Positions 34,328-43,366 are shown, counted from the stretch's first letter. The stretch: 64,000 nt of DNA from DATDAH01 sp963823495 (GCA_963823495.1 CAWGLV010000001.1:992001-1056000), one strand, 5' to 3'. Made by a program: numbers and translations. Notes: generated from the letters alone by a model not told the origin.

Positions 34328-35971
34328 CTAGCTCCCGTCCCGCTGGAGGAGCAGGACGCCCGAGGGCGTGCCGCCACCCGAGGTGACGACCGCGGTGCGG
34401 GCATCGGCGACCTGGCGGTCGCCCGCCTCGTGCCGGAGCTGGGTGACCGCCTCGTAGAGGAAGCCGAAGCCGTGGGTCCGGCCCTCCGACAGCTGGCCCC
34501 CGTGGGTGTTCACCGGCAGCTCGCCGCCCAACGCGATGCGGCGGCCGCCGTCGAGCCAGTCCTTGGCCTCGCCCAGGCCGCAGAAGCCCAGGGCCTCGAG
34601 CCAGGTGATGGCGTTGAAGCTGAACCCGTCATAGAGCAGCGCCAGGTCGACATCCGTCGGCGTCAGGTCGGTTCGGGTCCAGAGATGGGCCGACTGGCCG
34701 AGGACCTGGGGCTCGTGGGTGATGGTGTCCTGGTCCCAGGAGATCCGCTCGGTGATCTGGGTGCCGACGGCGTCGATCCGCACGGCGGGGTGGGGCAGGT
34801 CCCCGGCCGCCGAGGCGTCGGAAACCACGACCGCGATCGAGGCGTCGCAGGGCACGTCGCAGTCATAGAGCCCGAACGGGGTGGTGATCGGCCGGGCCGA
34901 CAGGTAGTCGTCCATGGTCATCGGGTCCCGGTAGATGGCCACCGGGTTGCGGGCCGCGTTCGCCCGGTCGTTGAGGGCGATCCAGCCGAGCACCTCGCGG
35001 CTCGCGCCGTAGCGGTGCAGGTACTGGTTGGCGTTCATGGCGATCCAGTTCGCCGCCGAGATCGCCCCGAAGGGGGCCCGCCACTCGGCGAACGGCCCCG
35101 AGACCCGCCCGCCGCCACTGCCACTCCCACCGCCGCCGTGGAGGCCGAGGGTGGCGTAGGTGGACTCCCACACGGTCCGGAAGCACAGGACGTGGCGGCA
35201 CAGGCCGCCGGCCACGGCCAGCATCGCGGCGATGACCGAGCCCCCCGGCCCGGGGATGTCGCCGCCGCCGTTGATCCACGTGGGCTGCAGGCGCAGGGCC
35301 TCCTCGACCGCGGTCACCCCGCCTTCGCTCATCCCCATCGGGCCCGGGCCGGGGTAGGTCGACAGCCCGTCGATGTCCTCGAGGCCGAGGCCGGCATCCT
35401 CGACCGCCGCCAGGCAGGCGTCGACGGCCAGGGACACCGGGTCCCGCATGAGGCGCCGTCCGATCGCCGAGCGGCCGATGCCCGACAGGACCGCCCGGTG
35501 CTCGAAGCGGTCGGCCGACGCCGGGGGCCGCGGGGTCGGGCGCACGGGCTCGGGGACCCGGTCGACGGGGTCGGTGGTCCCGGTGGGCTCGAACATCGGG
35601 AGCCAGACGTCCTCGTGCGCCTCGAAGCGGACCCGTACCTCCTGGCCGATGTGGACCTCCTCGGGCGGGCAGCCCACGACGTTGGTGGTGAGGTGCACGG
35701 TGCGGTCCTCGGCCAGGGCCACGTTGGCGATGGCGTACGGCGGCTCGACGTCCGGGTGCCACGGGTGCTGGTTGACGGTGAACCCGACGACGGTCCCGGC
35801 CCCGGACACCGCTGCGGGCGTCCACGATCGGCTGCGGCAGGCCGGGCAGATCGGGACCGGGGGGTGGACCATGGCCTGGCAGTCGTCGCACTGCTGGATG
35901 CGGAGGCGGCCGTCGGCCCCGGAGGTCCAGAACCACTCGTTGACCGGGGTCAGCTGGGGCAGGGGGCGCAC
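34328..35971 (-). CDS. DUF35 (OB-fold) - thiolase-like fusion protein
   Basis: The product has 547 residues. Residues 1-140 are a DUF35 unit: zinc-ribbon cysteines C28, C31, C42 and C45 (QQCDDCQ, ICPAC), then an OB fold ending VRVRFEAHEDVWLPMFEP. From about 160 a thiolase-like/SCP2-thiolase domain begins (LSGIGRSAIGRRLMRDP), continues through LLYDGFSFNAITWLEALGFC, and ends near NTHGGQLSEGRTHGFGFLYE. In sterol degradation the aldolase Ltp2 is a thiolase-fold enzyme that needs a separate DUF35 partner (ChsH2). Here both are one chain, suggesting retro-aldol or thiolytic cleavage of a side-chain CoA ester. GTG start with GGAG 6 bases upstream. Confidence 0.85.
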   Translation of the reverse strand: MRPLPQLTPVNEWFWTSGADGRLRIQQCDDCQAMVHPPVPICPACRSRSWTPAAVSGAGTVVGFTVNQHPWHPDVEPPYAIANVALAEDRTVHLTTNVVGCPPEEVHIGQEVRVRFEAHEDVWLPMFEPTGTTDPVDRVPEPVRPTPRPPASADRFEHRAVLSGIGRSAIGRRLMRDPVSLAVDACLAAVEDAGLGLEDIDGLSTYPGPGPMGMSEGGVTAVEEALRLQPTWINGGGDIPGPGGSVIAAMLAVAGGLCRHVLCFRTVWESTYATLGLHGGGGSGSGGGRVSGPFAEWRAPFGAISAANWIAMNANQYLHRYGASREVLGWIALNDRANAARNPVAIYRDPMTMDDYLSARPITTPFGLYDCDVPCDASIAVVVSDASAAGDLPHPAVRIDAVGTQITERISWDQDTITHEPQVLGQSAHLWTRTDLTPTDVDLALLYDGFSFNAITWLEALGFCGLGEAKDWLDGGRRIALGGELPVNTHGGQLSEGRTHGFGFLYEAVTQLRHEAGDRQVADARTAVVTSGGGTPSGVLLLQRDGS

Positions 35972-35996
35972 GGGATCTCCAGGGGTCGTGGGCGGA

Positions 35997-36179
35997 TCAG
36001 GGGGTGGGCAGGTCGGCCCGCACCGCGTCCGGGTGGACGGAGAGGCGGGGGGCGAGGGAGGTCTCGTGGCGGACGAGGGTGTCGGCGGTGTCGACCGGCA
36101 CGCCGGCGAAGCGACCGTCGCCGTCGGGGCGGACGTCGAGGAGGTCGACGAGGTGGACGGCGCCCCCCGAGGCCGACAC
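35997..36179 (-). CDS. Short ORF of unknown origin, possibly a thioesterase fragment
   Basis: A GTG at 36179, preceded by GAGG, opens 60 codons (VHLVDLLDVRPDGDGRFAGV near the start). This stretch resembles the beginning of TesB-like thioesterases (LLDLEP--DDRFRG), but the rest does not fit and the protein is far too short. It lies between the CaiB gene and the DUF35-thiolase gene on the same strand. It could be a small real gene or another deletion remnant. Confidence 0.35.
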   Translation of the reverse strand: MSASGGAVHLVDLLDVRPDGDGRFAGVPVDTADTLVRHETSLAPRLSVHPDAVRADLPTP

Positions 36180-36196
36180 GCCGGTGGTGCTCGTCC

Positions 36197-37417
36197 TCAG
36201 GCCACGACGCCGCGGACCTTGAGGTCCACGATCGTGTCCCAGTCGAGTCCCAGGCCCTCGAGGATGGCATCGCCGTGCTCGTTGAACGCCGGTGCCCGCT
36301 GAGCCTGAGCGGGCTGTCCGTCGTACTGGACCGGGGCGGTCGCCAGTCGGAAGGGGACGCCGTCGGCGGTCTCGCAGTCGCTCACGTACCCGTTGGCGAC
36401 CGACTGCGGGTCGGCCGCGGCTTCGAGGGTGTTCTGCACGATCGCCCACTGCCCACTGAAGTCGGCCAACTGCCCGCGCCACTCCGCCAGCGTCCGCTCG
36501 GCGAAGGCCTCGGCCAGGAGCTCGTGGCCCTCGTCGCCGTTGGCCAGGATCGTGGCGGCGTCGGCGAAGCGTTCGTCGTCGGCCAGCTCGGGCCGGCCGA
36601 CGAGGGCGACGGCCTCGGCCCAGTACTTCCCCGGCTGCAGGCAGCAGAGGGCCACGTGGCGGTCGTCCTTGGTGCGGTAGTTGCCCACCAGCGGGTTGCC
36701 GCTGGGGCTGCCGCCCTTCGGGGGTGGTGCCCACGGCACGTCGAGTTGCAGGGACAGGGCCAGCGCCGCGCCCATCGACCACAGGCCGGTGCCGAGGAGC
36801 GAGACGTCGACGGTCGTGGCCTCGCCGGTTCGCTCCCGGTGGAAGAGGGCCCCCATGATCCCCCCGGCGATGGTCATGGCGCCGATCGAGTCCCCGAAGG
36901 CGGGGGCCGGGGGCGGGGGCACAGAGTCCTCGTCGGCCTGTTTCTGGCCCATGGCCACCCCGGCCCGGTTCCAGTAGGCGAGGGAGTCATAGGAGCCCTT
37001 GTCGGCGTCGGGGCCGCGCTCGCCCTGGCCGGTGCCCCGGACGTAGATGATGTCGGGGTTGTGGGCCCGGATGTCCTCGACGTCGACGTTCAGCCTGGTG
37101 CGGACCGACGGCATCTTGTTGGTCAGGAAGACGTCACAGGTCGCCGCCAGCCTGCCGAGGATCTCGAGGCCGTCCTCGGTGGTGAGGTCGAGGCCGATGC
37201 TCTGCTTGCCCCGGTTGGAGTGCTCGAGCAGCACGTGGACGCCCCCGCCGAGGTCGACGGTGCCGCTGGAGGCGAGGCCCCGCATGGCGTCGCCCCGTTC
37301 GACGTGCTCGACCTTGATCACCTCGGCGCCCCAGTCGGCCAAGAGCGCGGAGGCGGCGGGGACGAACGTGTGCTCGGCGACCTCCAGGACCCGGACGCCC
37401 TGCATGACGGCGGTCAT
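36197..37417 (-). CDS. CaiB/BaiF family (class III) CoA-transferase
   Basis: The 406-residue product has the ATG at 37417, preceded by GGAGGAACG. Family features are VLEVAEHTFVPAASALLADWGAEVIKVE at the start, GLDLTTEDGLEIL, the region with the catalytic aspartate (GSYDSLAYWNRAGVA, near residue 140) and the glycine-rich FGDSIGAMTIAGGIMGALFHRE. It transfers CoA between acids through an aspartyl-CoA thioester, activating a carboxylic acid for degradation. It is divergent from an amidohydrolase. A shared-motif operator lies 26 bases upstream. Confidence 0.9.
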   Translation of the reverse strand: MTAVMQGVRVLEVAEHTFVPAASALLADWGAEVIKVEHVERGDAMRGLASSGTVDLGGGVHVLLEHSNRGKQSIGLDLTTEDGLEILGRLAATCDVFLTNKMPSVRTRLNVDVEDIRAHNPDIIYVRGTGQGERGPDADKGSYDSLAYWNRAGVAMGQKQADEDSVPPPPAPAFGDSIGAMTIAGGIMGALFHRERTGEATTVDVSLLGTGLWSMGAALALSLQLDVPWAPPPKGGSPSGNPLVGNYRTKDDRHVALCCLQPGKYWAEAVALVGRPELADDERFADAATILANGDEGHELLAEAFAERTLAEWRGQLADFSGQWAIVQNTLEAAADPQSVANGYVSDCETADGVPFRLATAPVQYDGQPAQAQRAPAFNEHGDAILEGLGLDWDTIVDLKVRGVVA

Positions 37418-37442
37418 CGTTCCTCCACGATCGATCGGCAGA

Positions 37443-37457
37443 TGACGCAGACGTTAG
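37443..37457. promoter_or_regulatory. Candidate TetR-type operator (TGAC-N3-GACGTTAG)
   Basis: TGACGCAGACGTTAG lies 26 bases upstream of the CaiB start. It matches the motif TGAC-N3-ACTGTTAG found upstream of four other genes in the window, with two mismatches. It probably controls the CaiB gene in the divergent promoter region. Confidence 0.45.
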
Positions 37458-37504
37458 ACGCCGGTCACCGGGGCGGCCCAACGATCGGGGACCAGGCGAG
37501 AAAG

Positions 37505-37534
37505 TTGACGTGACTGTTAGAGCAGCCGTATCCT
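37505..37534 (+). promoter_or_regulatory. Promoter of the amidohydrolase gene with operator in the spacer
   Basis: TTGACG (37505-37510), an 18-base spacer and TATCCT (37529-37534) form a good -35/-10 pair. Transcription would begin about 7 bases further on, right at the ATG 37542, so the mRNA is probably leaderless. The motif TGACGTGACTGTTAG (37506-37520) overlaps the -35 and spacer, a place where a bound repressor blocks RNA polymerase. Confidence 0.5.
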
Positions 37535-37541
37535 CGGTCTC

Positions 37542-38738
37542 ATGGCCCGCATCTGTGACTACCCGGTCTTCGACGCCGACAACCACCTGTACGAGACCCA
37601 GGACTCCTTCACCCGGTACCTGCCGGACCGCTACAAGGGCGCCGTCGACTACGTCGAGGTCCGCGGTCGCACCAAGATCGCGGTGCGGGGCACGATCAGC
37701 GAGTACATCCCCAACCCGACCTTCGAGGTCGTGGCCCGCCCCGGGGCCCAGGAGGAGTACTTCCGGATCGGCAACCCGGAGGGCAAGTCCTACCGGGAGC
37801 TGGTGGGTGAGCCGATGCGGTCCATCCCCGCGTTCCGCTCCCCGGGGCCCCGCACCGAGCTGATGGACGAGCAGGGTGTGGACCGGACGCTGATGTTCCC
37901 CACCCTGGCCAGCCTGCTCGAGGAGCGGATGCGGGACGATCCCGAGCTCATCCACGCCGTGATCCACTCGCTCAACCAGTGGCTCCACGACGAGTGGACC
38001 TTCAACTACCAGGACCGCATCTTCACCACCCCCGTCATCAGCCTGCCGATCGTCGACAAGGCGTTGGCCGAGCTGGAGTGGGTGCTCGAGCGGGGGGCGA
38101 AGGTCATCCTGGTGCGCCCCGCGCCCGTCCCCGGCTTCGGCGGTTCCCGTTCGCCCGGGTTCGAGGAGTTCGACCCGTTCTGGCAGGCCGTGGTCGACGC
38201 CGACATCCTCGTGGCGATGCACGCCTCCGACAGTGGCTACTCCCGCTACCAGTCCGACTGGACCGGGCCCCAGGAGATGCTGCCGTTCCGGCCCGACGCG
38301 TTCCGGATGATGTCCCACCAGAAGCGGCCGATCGAGGACACCATGGCGGCGATGGTCTGCCACGGCGCGCTGACCCGCTTCCCGGACCTGCGCATCGCCG
38401 CCATCGAGAACGGCGGCAACTGGGTCCTGCCGTTCATCGAGCACCTGACCGACGTCCACCGCAAGATGCCCCAGGCCTTCGACGAGGACCCGATCGTCGC
38501 CTTCAAGCGCAACATCTACATCAACCCGTTCCACGAGGACGACCTCCAGAGCCTGATCGACGAGATGGGGGTGGACCACATCCTGTTCGGGTCCGACTAC
38601 CCCCACCCCGAAGGCCTGGCCGAGCCCTGCAGCTACCCCGACCACCTGCCCTCGGGTCTGGCCCACGAGGACGTCGCCAAGATCATGGGCGGCAACCTGG
38701 CCGAGATCATGCGGGTCGAGGCCACCGCCGCGGTCTGA
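37542..38738 (+). CDS. Amidohydrolase family protein (Amidohydro_2)
   Basis: The 398-residue metal-dependent hydrolase of the TIM-barrel type has FDADNHLYE near residue 9 in place of the usual HxH-like start. The barrel strand histidine lies in ILVAMHASDSG, AAIENGGNWVLPFIEHL follows, and the catalytic Asp is in LFGSDYPHPEG near residue 350. This subgroup includes decarboxylases and hydrolases common in actinobacterial catabolic clusters. The probable reaction on a carboxylated ring or lactone is not determinable. The start lacks a ribosome site, consistent with a leaderless transcript. Confidence 0.88.
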   Translation: MARICDYPVFDADNHLYETQDSFTRYLPDRYKGAVDYVEVRGRTKIAVRGTISEYIPNPTFEVVARPGAQEEYFRIGNPEGKSYRELVGEPMRSIPAFRSPGPRTELMDEQGVDRTLMFPTLASLLEERMRDDPELIHAVIHSLNQWLHDEWTFNYQDRIFTTPVISLPIVDKALAELEWVLERGAKVILVRPAPVPGFGGSRSPGFEEFDPFWQAVVDADILVAMHASDSGYSRYQSDWTGPQEMLPFRPDAFRMMSHQKRPIEDTMAAMVCHGALTRFPDLRIAAIENGGNWVLPFIEHLTDVHRKMPQAFDEDPIVAFKRNIYINPFHEDDLQSLIDEMGVDHILFGSDYPHPEGLAEPCSYPDHLPSGLAHEDVAKIMGGNLAEIMRVEATAAV

Positions 38739-38813
38739 CACCATCAGGGCCGGCGGCCGACCGGCCGCCTCCCGGCAGCACGCGGCCGTCGGGCCGCCAC
38801 AGAGGGGGAGCAC

Positions 38814-39584
38814 GTGGAGACGGCAGGACGATCGGCGTTGGTGACCGGCGGGGCCGGTGGACTCGGGGGCGCCACGGTCCGCCGCCTCGTCGCGGGGGGC
38901 TGCGGTGTGGCCGTCTTCGACCGGGACGGCGACCGGGCTGCGGTGCTCGCCGAGGAGCTCGGTGACCGAGCGGTGGCCGCCGCCGGCGACGTCAACGACG
39001 ACGCCGACGTCGCCGCCGCCATCGCCGCGGCCCAGTCCCTCGGCCCGCTGTCGGTCGTGGTCAACGTGGCCGGCGGCGGTGTCGGCGGTGGTCGCACCGT
39101 GGGCCGGGACGGCACGCCCCACGACAAGGACGCCTTCATCGACACGATGGCGATGAACGCCTTCGGGACGTTCAACGTCAGTCGGCTGGCCGCTGCCGCC
39201 ATGGCCGGCAACGAGCCGGACGCCGAGGGCGAGCGCGGGGTCATCGTGAACACCGCGTCGATCGCCGGCATCGAGGGTCAGACCGGCCAGCTCGCCTATG
39301 CCGCCGCGAAGGCGGCCATCCTCGGCATGACCCTGCCCATGGCCCGTGACCTCTCGCCGCTGGGGATCCGGGTCTGTGCCATCGCCCCGGGCACGATGGG
39401 CACACCCCTCATGATGAGCACGCCGGAGGAGCTCCAGGCCCACCTGGTGAGCACGATCCAGTTCCCCAAGCGCATGGGCCGGCCCGAGGAGTTCGCCCTC
39501 CTCGTCGAGTCGATCGTGGCCAACCCGTACCTCAACGGCGAGTCCGTCCGCTTGGACGGCGCTCTGCGCTTCCCCCCCAAGTAG
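38814..39584 (+). CDS. SDR-family dehydrogenase, 3-hydroxyacyl-CoA-type
   Basis: This 256-residue SDR has cofactor motif GGAGGLGGA near residue 14 and FDRDGDR after the second strand, favouring NAD. NVAGGG, catalytic Tyr-Lys in YAAAKAAI and the segment RVCAIAPGTMGTPLM follow, and the end is NGESVRLDGALRF. The layout resembles HSD10-type enzymes that oxidise 3-hydroxyacyl-CoA or hydroxysteroids. GTG start. The next gene, a thioesterase, begins 2 bases after its stop. Confidence 0.88.
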   Translation: METAGRSALVTGGAGGLGGATVRRLVAGGCGVAVFDRDGDRAAVLAEELGDRAVAAAGDVNDDADVAAAIAAAQSLGPLSVVVNVAGGGVGGGRTVGRDGTPHDKDAFIDTMAMNAFGTFNVSRLAAAAMAGNEPDAEGERGVIVNTASIAGIEGQTGQLAYAAAKAAILGMTLPMARDLSPLGIRVCAIAPGTMGTPLMMSTPEELQAHLVSTIQFPKRMGRPEEFALLVESIVANPYLNGESVRLDGALRFPPK

Positions 39585-39586
39585 CC

Positions 39587-40408
39587 ATGGTCGACGTCGA
39601 CGACCTCCTCGAGGCGCTGGCCCTCGAGGCCACGGGCCCCGACCGCTATCGCGCCGGACACGCCGAGTCGGGCCACGGGGTGGTCTTCGGCGGGCAACTG
39701 CTGGCCCAGTCCCTCGTCGCCGGCTCGGCCGGCCACGAGGGCAAGCGGGCCAAGACCCTCCACACGGTGTTCGCCCGCGGCGCGTCGCCCGAGGCGCCGC
39801 TGGACATCGCGGTGGAGCCGATGCACACGGGTCGGGCCTTCGCCAGCACCACGGTCACCATCAGTCAGGGCGGCCGACTGTGCACCCGGTCGCTCCTGCT
39901 GCTCACCGCCGACGAGCCCGACCTGATCCGCCACGCCGACCCCGCCCCCGTGTCGGCGGCACCCGGGGACGAGCCGGGGTCCCGGGAGTGGGAGGTGCGG
40001 ATCGTCGACGACGTCGACATCCGCGACCCCGAACTCACCGGGCCGCCGGACCTCGACGTGTGGACCCGGTTCCCCGGCGCGCCCGGCGACGCCGTCCTCG
40101 ATCAGGCGCTGCTGGCCTTCGCCACCGACGGCTTCCTCATCGGCACCGCGATGCGGCCCCATGCCGGTGTCGGCCAGGCCCAGGCCCACGTGACCCTGTC
40201 GACCGGGGTGGTCAGCCACACCTTGACCTTCCACGAGCCCTTTGCCGCGGCCGACTGGCTCCTGTTGTCACACCACAGCCCCTACGCCGGGCGGGGTCGG
40301 TCCTATGGCCGGGCCGACGTGTTCCGGGCCGACGGGACCCTGGTGGCCTCCTGTGTCCAGGACGCCATGATCCGGGCCCGCGAGGCCGGCCGCGGTGGTG
40401 GCCTCTGA
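39587..40408 (+). CDS. Acyl-CoA thioesterase, TesB-like double hot-dog
   Basis: The 273-residue product has two hot-dog halves. The first holds VFGGQLLAQSLVAGSAGHEG and the long helix plus HTVFARGASPEAPLDI; the second holds LDQALLAFATDGFLIGTAM and HTLTFHEPFAAADWLL near the C-terminus. These are the hallmarks of acyl-CoA thioesterase II, which releases CoA from acyl-CoA. It is translated directly after the SDR gene, so it probably serves the same catabolic route. A hairpin 125 bases downstream may end the transcript. Confidence 0.9.
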   Translation: MVDVDDLLEALALEATGPDRYRAGHAESGHGVVFGGQLLAQSLVAGSAGHEGKRAKTLHTVFARGASPEAPLDIAVEPMHTGRAFASTTVTISQGGRLCTRSLLLLTADEPDLIRHADPAPVSAAPGDEPGSREWEVRIVDDVDIRDPELTGPPDLDVWTRFPGAPGDAVLDQALLAFATDGFLIGTAMRPHAGVGQAQAHVTLSTGVVSHTLTFHEPFAAADWLLLSHHSPYAGRGRSYGRADVFRADGTLVASCVQDAMIRAREAGRGGGL

Positions 40409-40533
40409 CCCGGACCCCTGGTCGCCGACCGCGACCGGATCACCAGGATGGACCCGCCGAAGCACACCACACGCCGGGCCCCCGGGACCGAGGCGCGGCC
40501 GCAGGGTGGTTCCCTGCTGTTGACGTCTGCGGC

Positions 40534-40552
40534 ACGGCGTGCGACACGCCGT
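40534..40552. terminator. Hairpin between convergent thioesterase and xylB genes
   Basis: ACGGCGTG (40534-40541) and CACGCCGT (40545-40552) form a perfect 8-bp stem with a 3-base loop in the 270-base gap between convergent genes. There is no T-run. It may be a bidirectional terminator. Nothing else recognisable was seen in this gap. Confidence 0.4.
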
Positions 40553-40678
40553 CGATGTGGCACACCGGGAGACCCGTCCCGGGGACCTCGGGCGACGGGG
40601 CGTTGACGACACGTTCACCACCGTCCGGGACCTCGGCCTCCTCGTCGAGGCCGGCGGCCACCGGCTCGACAGGCTCGG

Positions 40679-42070
40679 TCAGGCCCGGGCCTCGCTGGCC
40701 GCGTCGTAGGCGGCGCGGACCGCTCGGCGGTCCACGTCGGGGTCGGGGTCGATCTCCTCGCCACCGCCGAGGCCCCAGGCGGCGGCCACCGCCTCGATCG
40801 GACGCTCATGGAGCACGGCGGCGGCTTGGACCGCCGCACCGCAGGCGACCAGCTCCGGTTCCTGGGGCACCACGACCGGTCGACCGGTCAGATCGGCGAC
40901 GACCCGGCGGTAGGCCGCGCTCCTGGCGCCGCCGCCGACGAGCAGGACCCGACCGTCGTCGTCACCGAGCCCGTCGGCCCCCGCCAGCAGGTTGGCCACG
41001 ACACCCTCGACCGCAGCCCGGGCCAACAGCTCCGGGGTGACGTCCGAGCGCAGCCCGACCAGGGTGCCGGTGGCGTCGGGCCGGTTCGGCGTGCGCTCCC
41101 CGTCGAGATGGGGGACGAGCACCAAGCCATCCGCCCCGGGGGGCGCCGCCAAGGCCAACCGGTCGAAGCGCTCGTGGTCGACCCCGAGCAGGCGGGCGAC
41201 GGCGTCGGTGGCCTTGGTGGCGTTGAGCGTGCACACCAGGGGCAGGAAGCGTCCGGTGGCGTCCGCGAAGCCGGCCACCGCCCCGGAGGGGTCGGCGGTC
41301 GGCTGCTCGCGGACCGAGTAGGCGGTGCCGCTGGTGCCCAGGCTCAGGGCGAGGTCCCCGGGCCGCAGGCCGAGGCCGAGGGCCGCGGCCATGTTGTCGC
41401 CCGTGCCGGGGCCGACGACGGCGCCGTGCCACTCGCCGGCCGCCTCGGTCGGGCCCAACACGGCCGGCAGCCAGGCCGGGTCGCCGTCGACGAGGGCCAG
41501 GAGGTCGTGGCGGTAGGCCTCCTCGGCGGGCGACCAGTAGCCGGTGCCCGAGGCGTCACCCCGGTCGGTGGTGTGCCCGCCGGTGAGGGTGGCGGTGAGC
41601 CAGTCGTGGGGGAGCAGGGCTGCGGCGACCCGGGCGAAGGTCGCCGGCTCGCAGCGCCGGAGCCAGGCCAACTTGGTGATGGTGAAGCTGGCGACCGGCA
41701 CGCTGCCGCAGGCGGTCGCCCACGCCTCGGCGCCCAGCGCGGCGACCAGCTCGTCGGCGTCGGGGGCGGACTCGGTGTCGTTCCAGAGCTTGGCCGGCCG
41801 CAGCACCTCCCCCGCGGCATCCAGCACCACGAGGCCGTGCTGCTGGCCGCCGACGGCGATGGCGTCGGGTCGGTGGCGGTCCGGGACGCCGGCCTCGGCG
41901 CAGGCGAGGTCGAAGGCCCGCCGCCAGTCTCGGGGGTGTTGTTCGCTCCGCGGCGGTGTGGTGGGTGGGTGCGGCGCCCGTCCCTCGGCCACCAGAACCC
42001 CCGTGTCGGCGTCCCGCACCTGCACCTTGCATGACGAGGTCGACGAGTCGACCCCGACGACCAGTCCCAT
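40679..42070 (-). CDS. xylB: Xylulokinase
   Basis: The 463-residue FGGY-family sugar kinase starts at the ATG 42070 behind GGTGGG. It starts MGLVVGVDSSTSSCKVQV (phosphate-binding loop), has GGQQHGLVVLD, HDWLTATLTGGHTTDRGDASGTGYW (catalytic Asp of the FGGY family), GTGDNMAAALGLGL and the C-terminal ATP site VLLVGGGARSAAYRRVVADL. It phosphorylates xylulose to xylulose-5-phosphate. It lies 67 bases downstream of xylose isomerase on the same strand, giving a classical xylA-xylB operon. Confidence 0.93.
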   Translation of the reverse strand: MGLVVGVDSSTSSCKVQVRDADTGVLVAEGRAPHPPTTPPRSEQHPRDWRRAFDLACAEAGVPDRHRPDAIAVGGQQHGLVVLDAAGEVLRPAKLWNDTESAPDADELVAALGAEAWATACGSVPVASFTITKLAWLRRCEPATFARVAAALLPHDWLTATLTGGHTTDRGDASGTGYWSPAEEAYRHDLLALVDGDPAWLPAVLGPTEAAGEWHGAVVGPGTGDNMAAALGLGLRPGDLALSLGTSGTAYSVREQPTADPSGAVAGFADATGRFLPLVCTLNATKATDAVARLLGVDHERFDRLALAAPPGADGLVLVPHLDGERTPNRPDATGTLVGLRSDVTPELLARAAVEGVVANLLAGADGLGDDDGRVLLVGGGARSAAYRRVVADLTGRPVVVPQEPELVACGAAVQAAAVLHERPIEAVAAAWGLGGGEEIDPDPDVDRRAVRAAYDAASEARA

Positions 42071-42137
42071 CAGCCCACCCTCCCCATCTCTCGAGGCACT
42101 GACCGTCGGCACCCGACAGGCCGTACCTCGAGTCCGG

Positions 42138-43295
42138 TCACCGGGTGCCCAGGAGCAGCTCGGTCACCAGCTGGTCGAGACGCTCCAGGCCGTAGCCCTG
42201 GGCGCCGAGGGCCACCTCGTCGTAGGTCGACGACCGGATCTCGTCGAGGCCGCCGGCGGGGCGGGTCGGCTCGGCCAGCGCCGCGGCCTGGGCGGTGACC
42301 AGCGCCTCCTGGATCTCGGGGTCCTCGGCGAAGCGCCGGGCCTTGTCGGCCAGGATCAGGTAGGTCCGCATGCAGCCCCGGGCGAAGTCCCAGACGCCCT
42401 CGGCGTCCTCGGTGCGGTACGGGTGGGCGTCGAAGTGGCGCATCCCCTCCCAGCCGGCGTCCTCGAGGAGCTTGACGGTGTAGAAGGCGTCGCGGATGCC
42501 CTCGGACCCGAAGCGGAAGTCCTGGTCGAACTTGCCGATGCGCTGGGCGTTCAGGTCGATGTGGAACAGCTTCCCCTGCCAGAGGGCCTGGGCCACGGCG
42601 TGGGAGAACGAGAGGCCGCTCATCGTCTCGTGGGCGAACTCGGGGTTCAGCCCGACCATGTCGGGCCACTCCAGGGCCTCGATGAACGCCAAGGCGTGAC
42701 CGACGGTCGGCAGCAGGATGTCGCCCCGGGGCTCGTTGGGCTTGGGCTCCAGGGCGATGCGCAGGTCGAGCCCCCGCTCGCGGATGTGCTCACAGCAGAG
42801 GTCGACGGCCTCCTTGTAGCGGTCGAGCGCGGTGCGGACGTCCTTGGCCGCATCGGCCTCGACCCCCTCGCGGCCGCCCCACATGACATAGACGCCGGCG
42901 CCCAACTCGGCCCCCAGGTCGATCGCCGCGCACGTCTTCTGGACCGCGAACCGTCGGACGTCGGGGTCGTTCGCGGTGAACGCGCCCTCCTTGAAGACCG
43001 GGCGCGAGAAGAGGTTGGTCGTCGCCATGGGGACCTTCATCCCGGTCGCGTCCAACGCCCGGCGGAAGCGCTTCACGATGGCCTCCCGCTCGGTGGCCGA
43101 GGACCCCGGCGGCACGAGGTCGTCGTCGTGGAAGTTCACGCCGTAGGCCCCCAGCTCCGCCAGGCGTTCGACGGACTCGACGGGGTCCAGGGACGGTCGG
43201 GTCTCGTGGCCGAACGGGTCGCGACCAGGGTTGCCCACGGTCCACAGGCCGAACGTGAAGCGGTCCTCGGGGCGGGGGGTGAAGGCATCGCTCAT
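42138..43295 (-). CDS. xylA: Xylose isomerase
   Basis: The product has 385 residues, the length of the actinobacterial class I enzyme, with ATG at 43295 (MSDAFTPRPEDRFTFGLWTV). The metal- and substrate-binding residues are visible: GVNFHDDDLVP (catalytic His-Asp pair), YVMWGGREG, LRIALEPKPNEPRGDI (bridging Glu), GLNPEFAHE, HIDLNAQRIGKFDQDFRFG (Asp/His ligands) and RHFDAHPYR. It converts xylose to xylulose, which xylB phosphorylates. An IS110 insertion begins only 49 bases upstream of the start and has probably separated the gene from part of its promoter. Confidence 0.95.
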   Translation of the reverse strand: MSDAFTPRPEDRFTFGLWTVGNPGRDPFGHETRPSLDPVESVERLAELGAYGVNFHDDDLVPPGSSATEREAIVKRFRRALDATGMKVPMATTNLFSRPVFKEGAFTANDPDVRRFAVQKTCAAIDLGAELGAGVYVMWGGREGVEADAAKDVRTALDRYKEAVDLCCEHIRERGLDLRIALEPKPNEPRGDILLPTVGHALAFIEALEWPDMVGLNPEFAHETMSGLSFSHAVAQALWQGKLFHIDLNAQRIGKFDQDFRFGSEGIRDAFYTVKLLEDAGWEGMRHFDAHPYRTEDAEGVWDFARGCMRTYLILADKARRFAEDPEIQEALVTAQAAALAEPTRPAGGLDEIRSSTYDEVALGAQGYGLERLDQLVTELLLGTR

Positions 43296-43366
43296 GCCCG
43301 CGAGCCTAATGACGGTGGCGATGACCGGCCGGGTGGGTGGCCTAGACATCCCACGGGGCTATCTCG

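Noticed and set aside
34217..37513. A 1098-codon forward open frame
   Set aside because: It is antisense to the DUF35-thiolase and CaiB genes, has the Gly/Arg/Pro/Asp-rich composition of out-of-frame high-GC sequence, and shows no domain.
40409..40678. Possible small genes in the gap between the thioesterase and xylB
   Set aside because: Frames on both strands are Arg/Pro/Gly-rich and unlike any family. Only a hairpin is supported.
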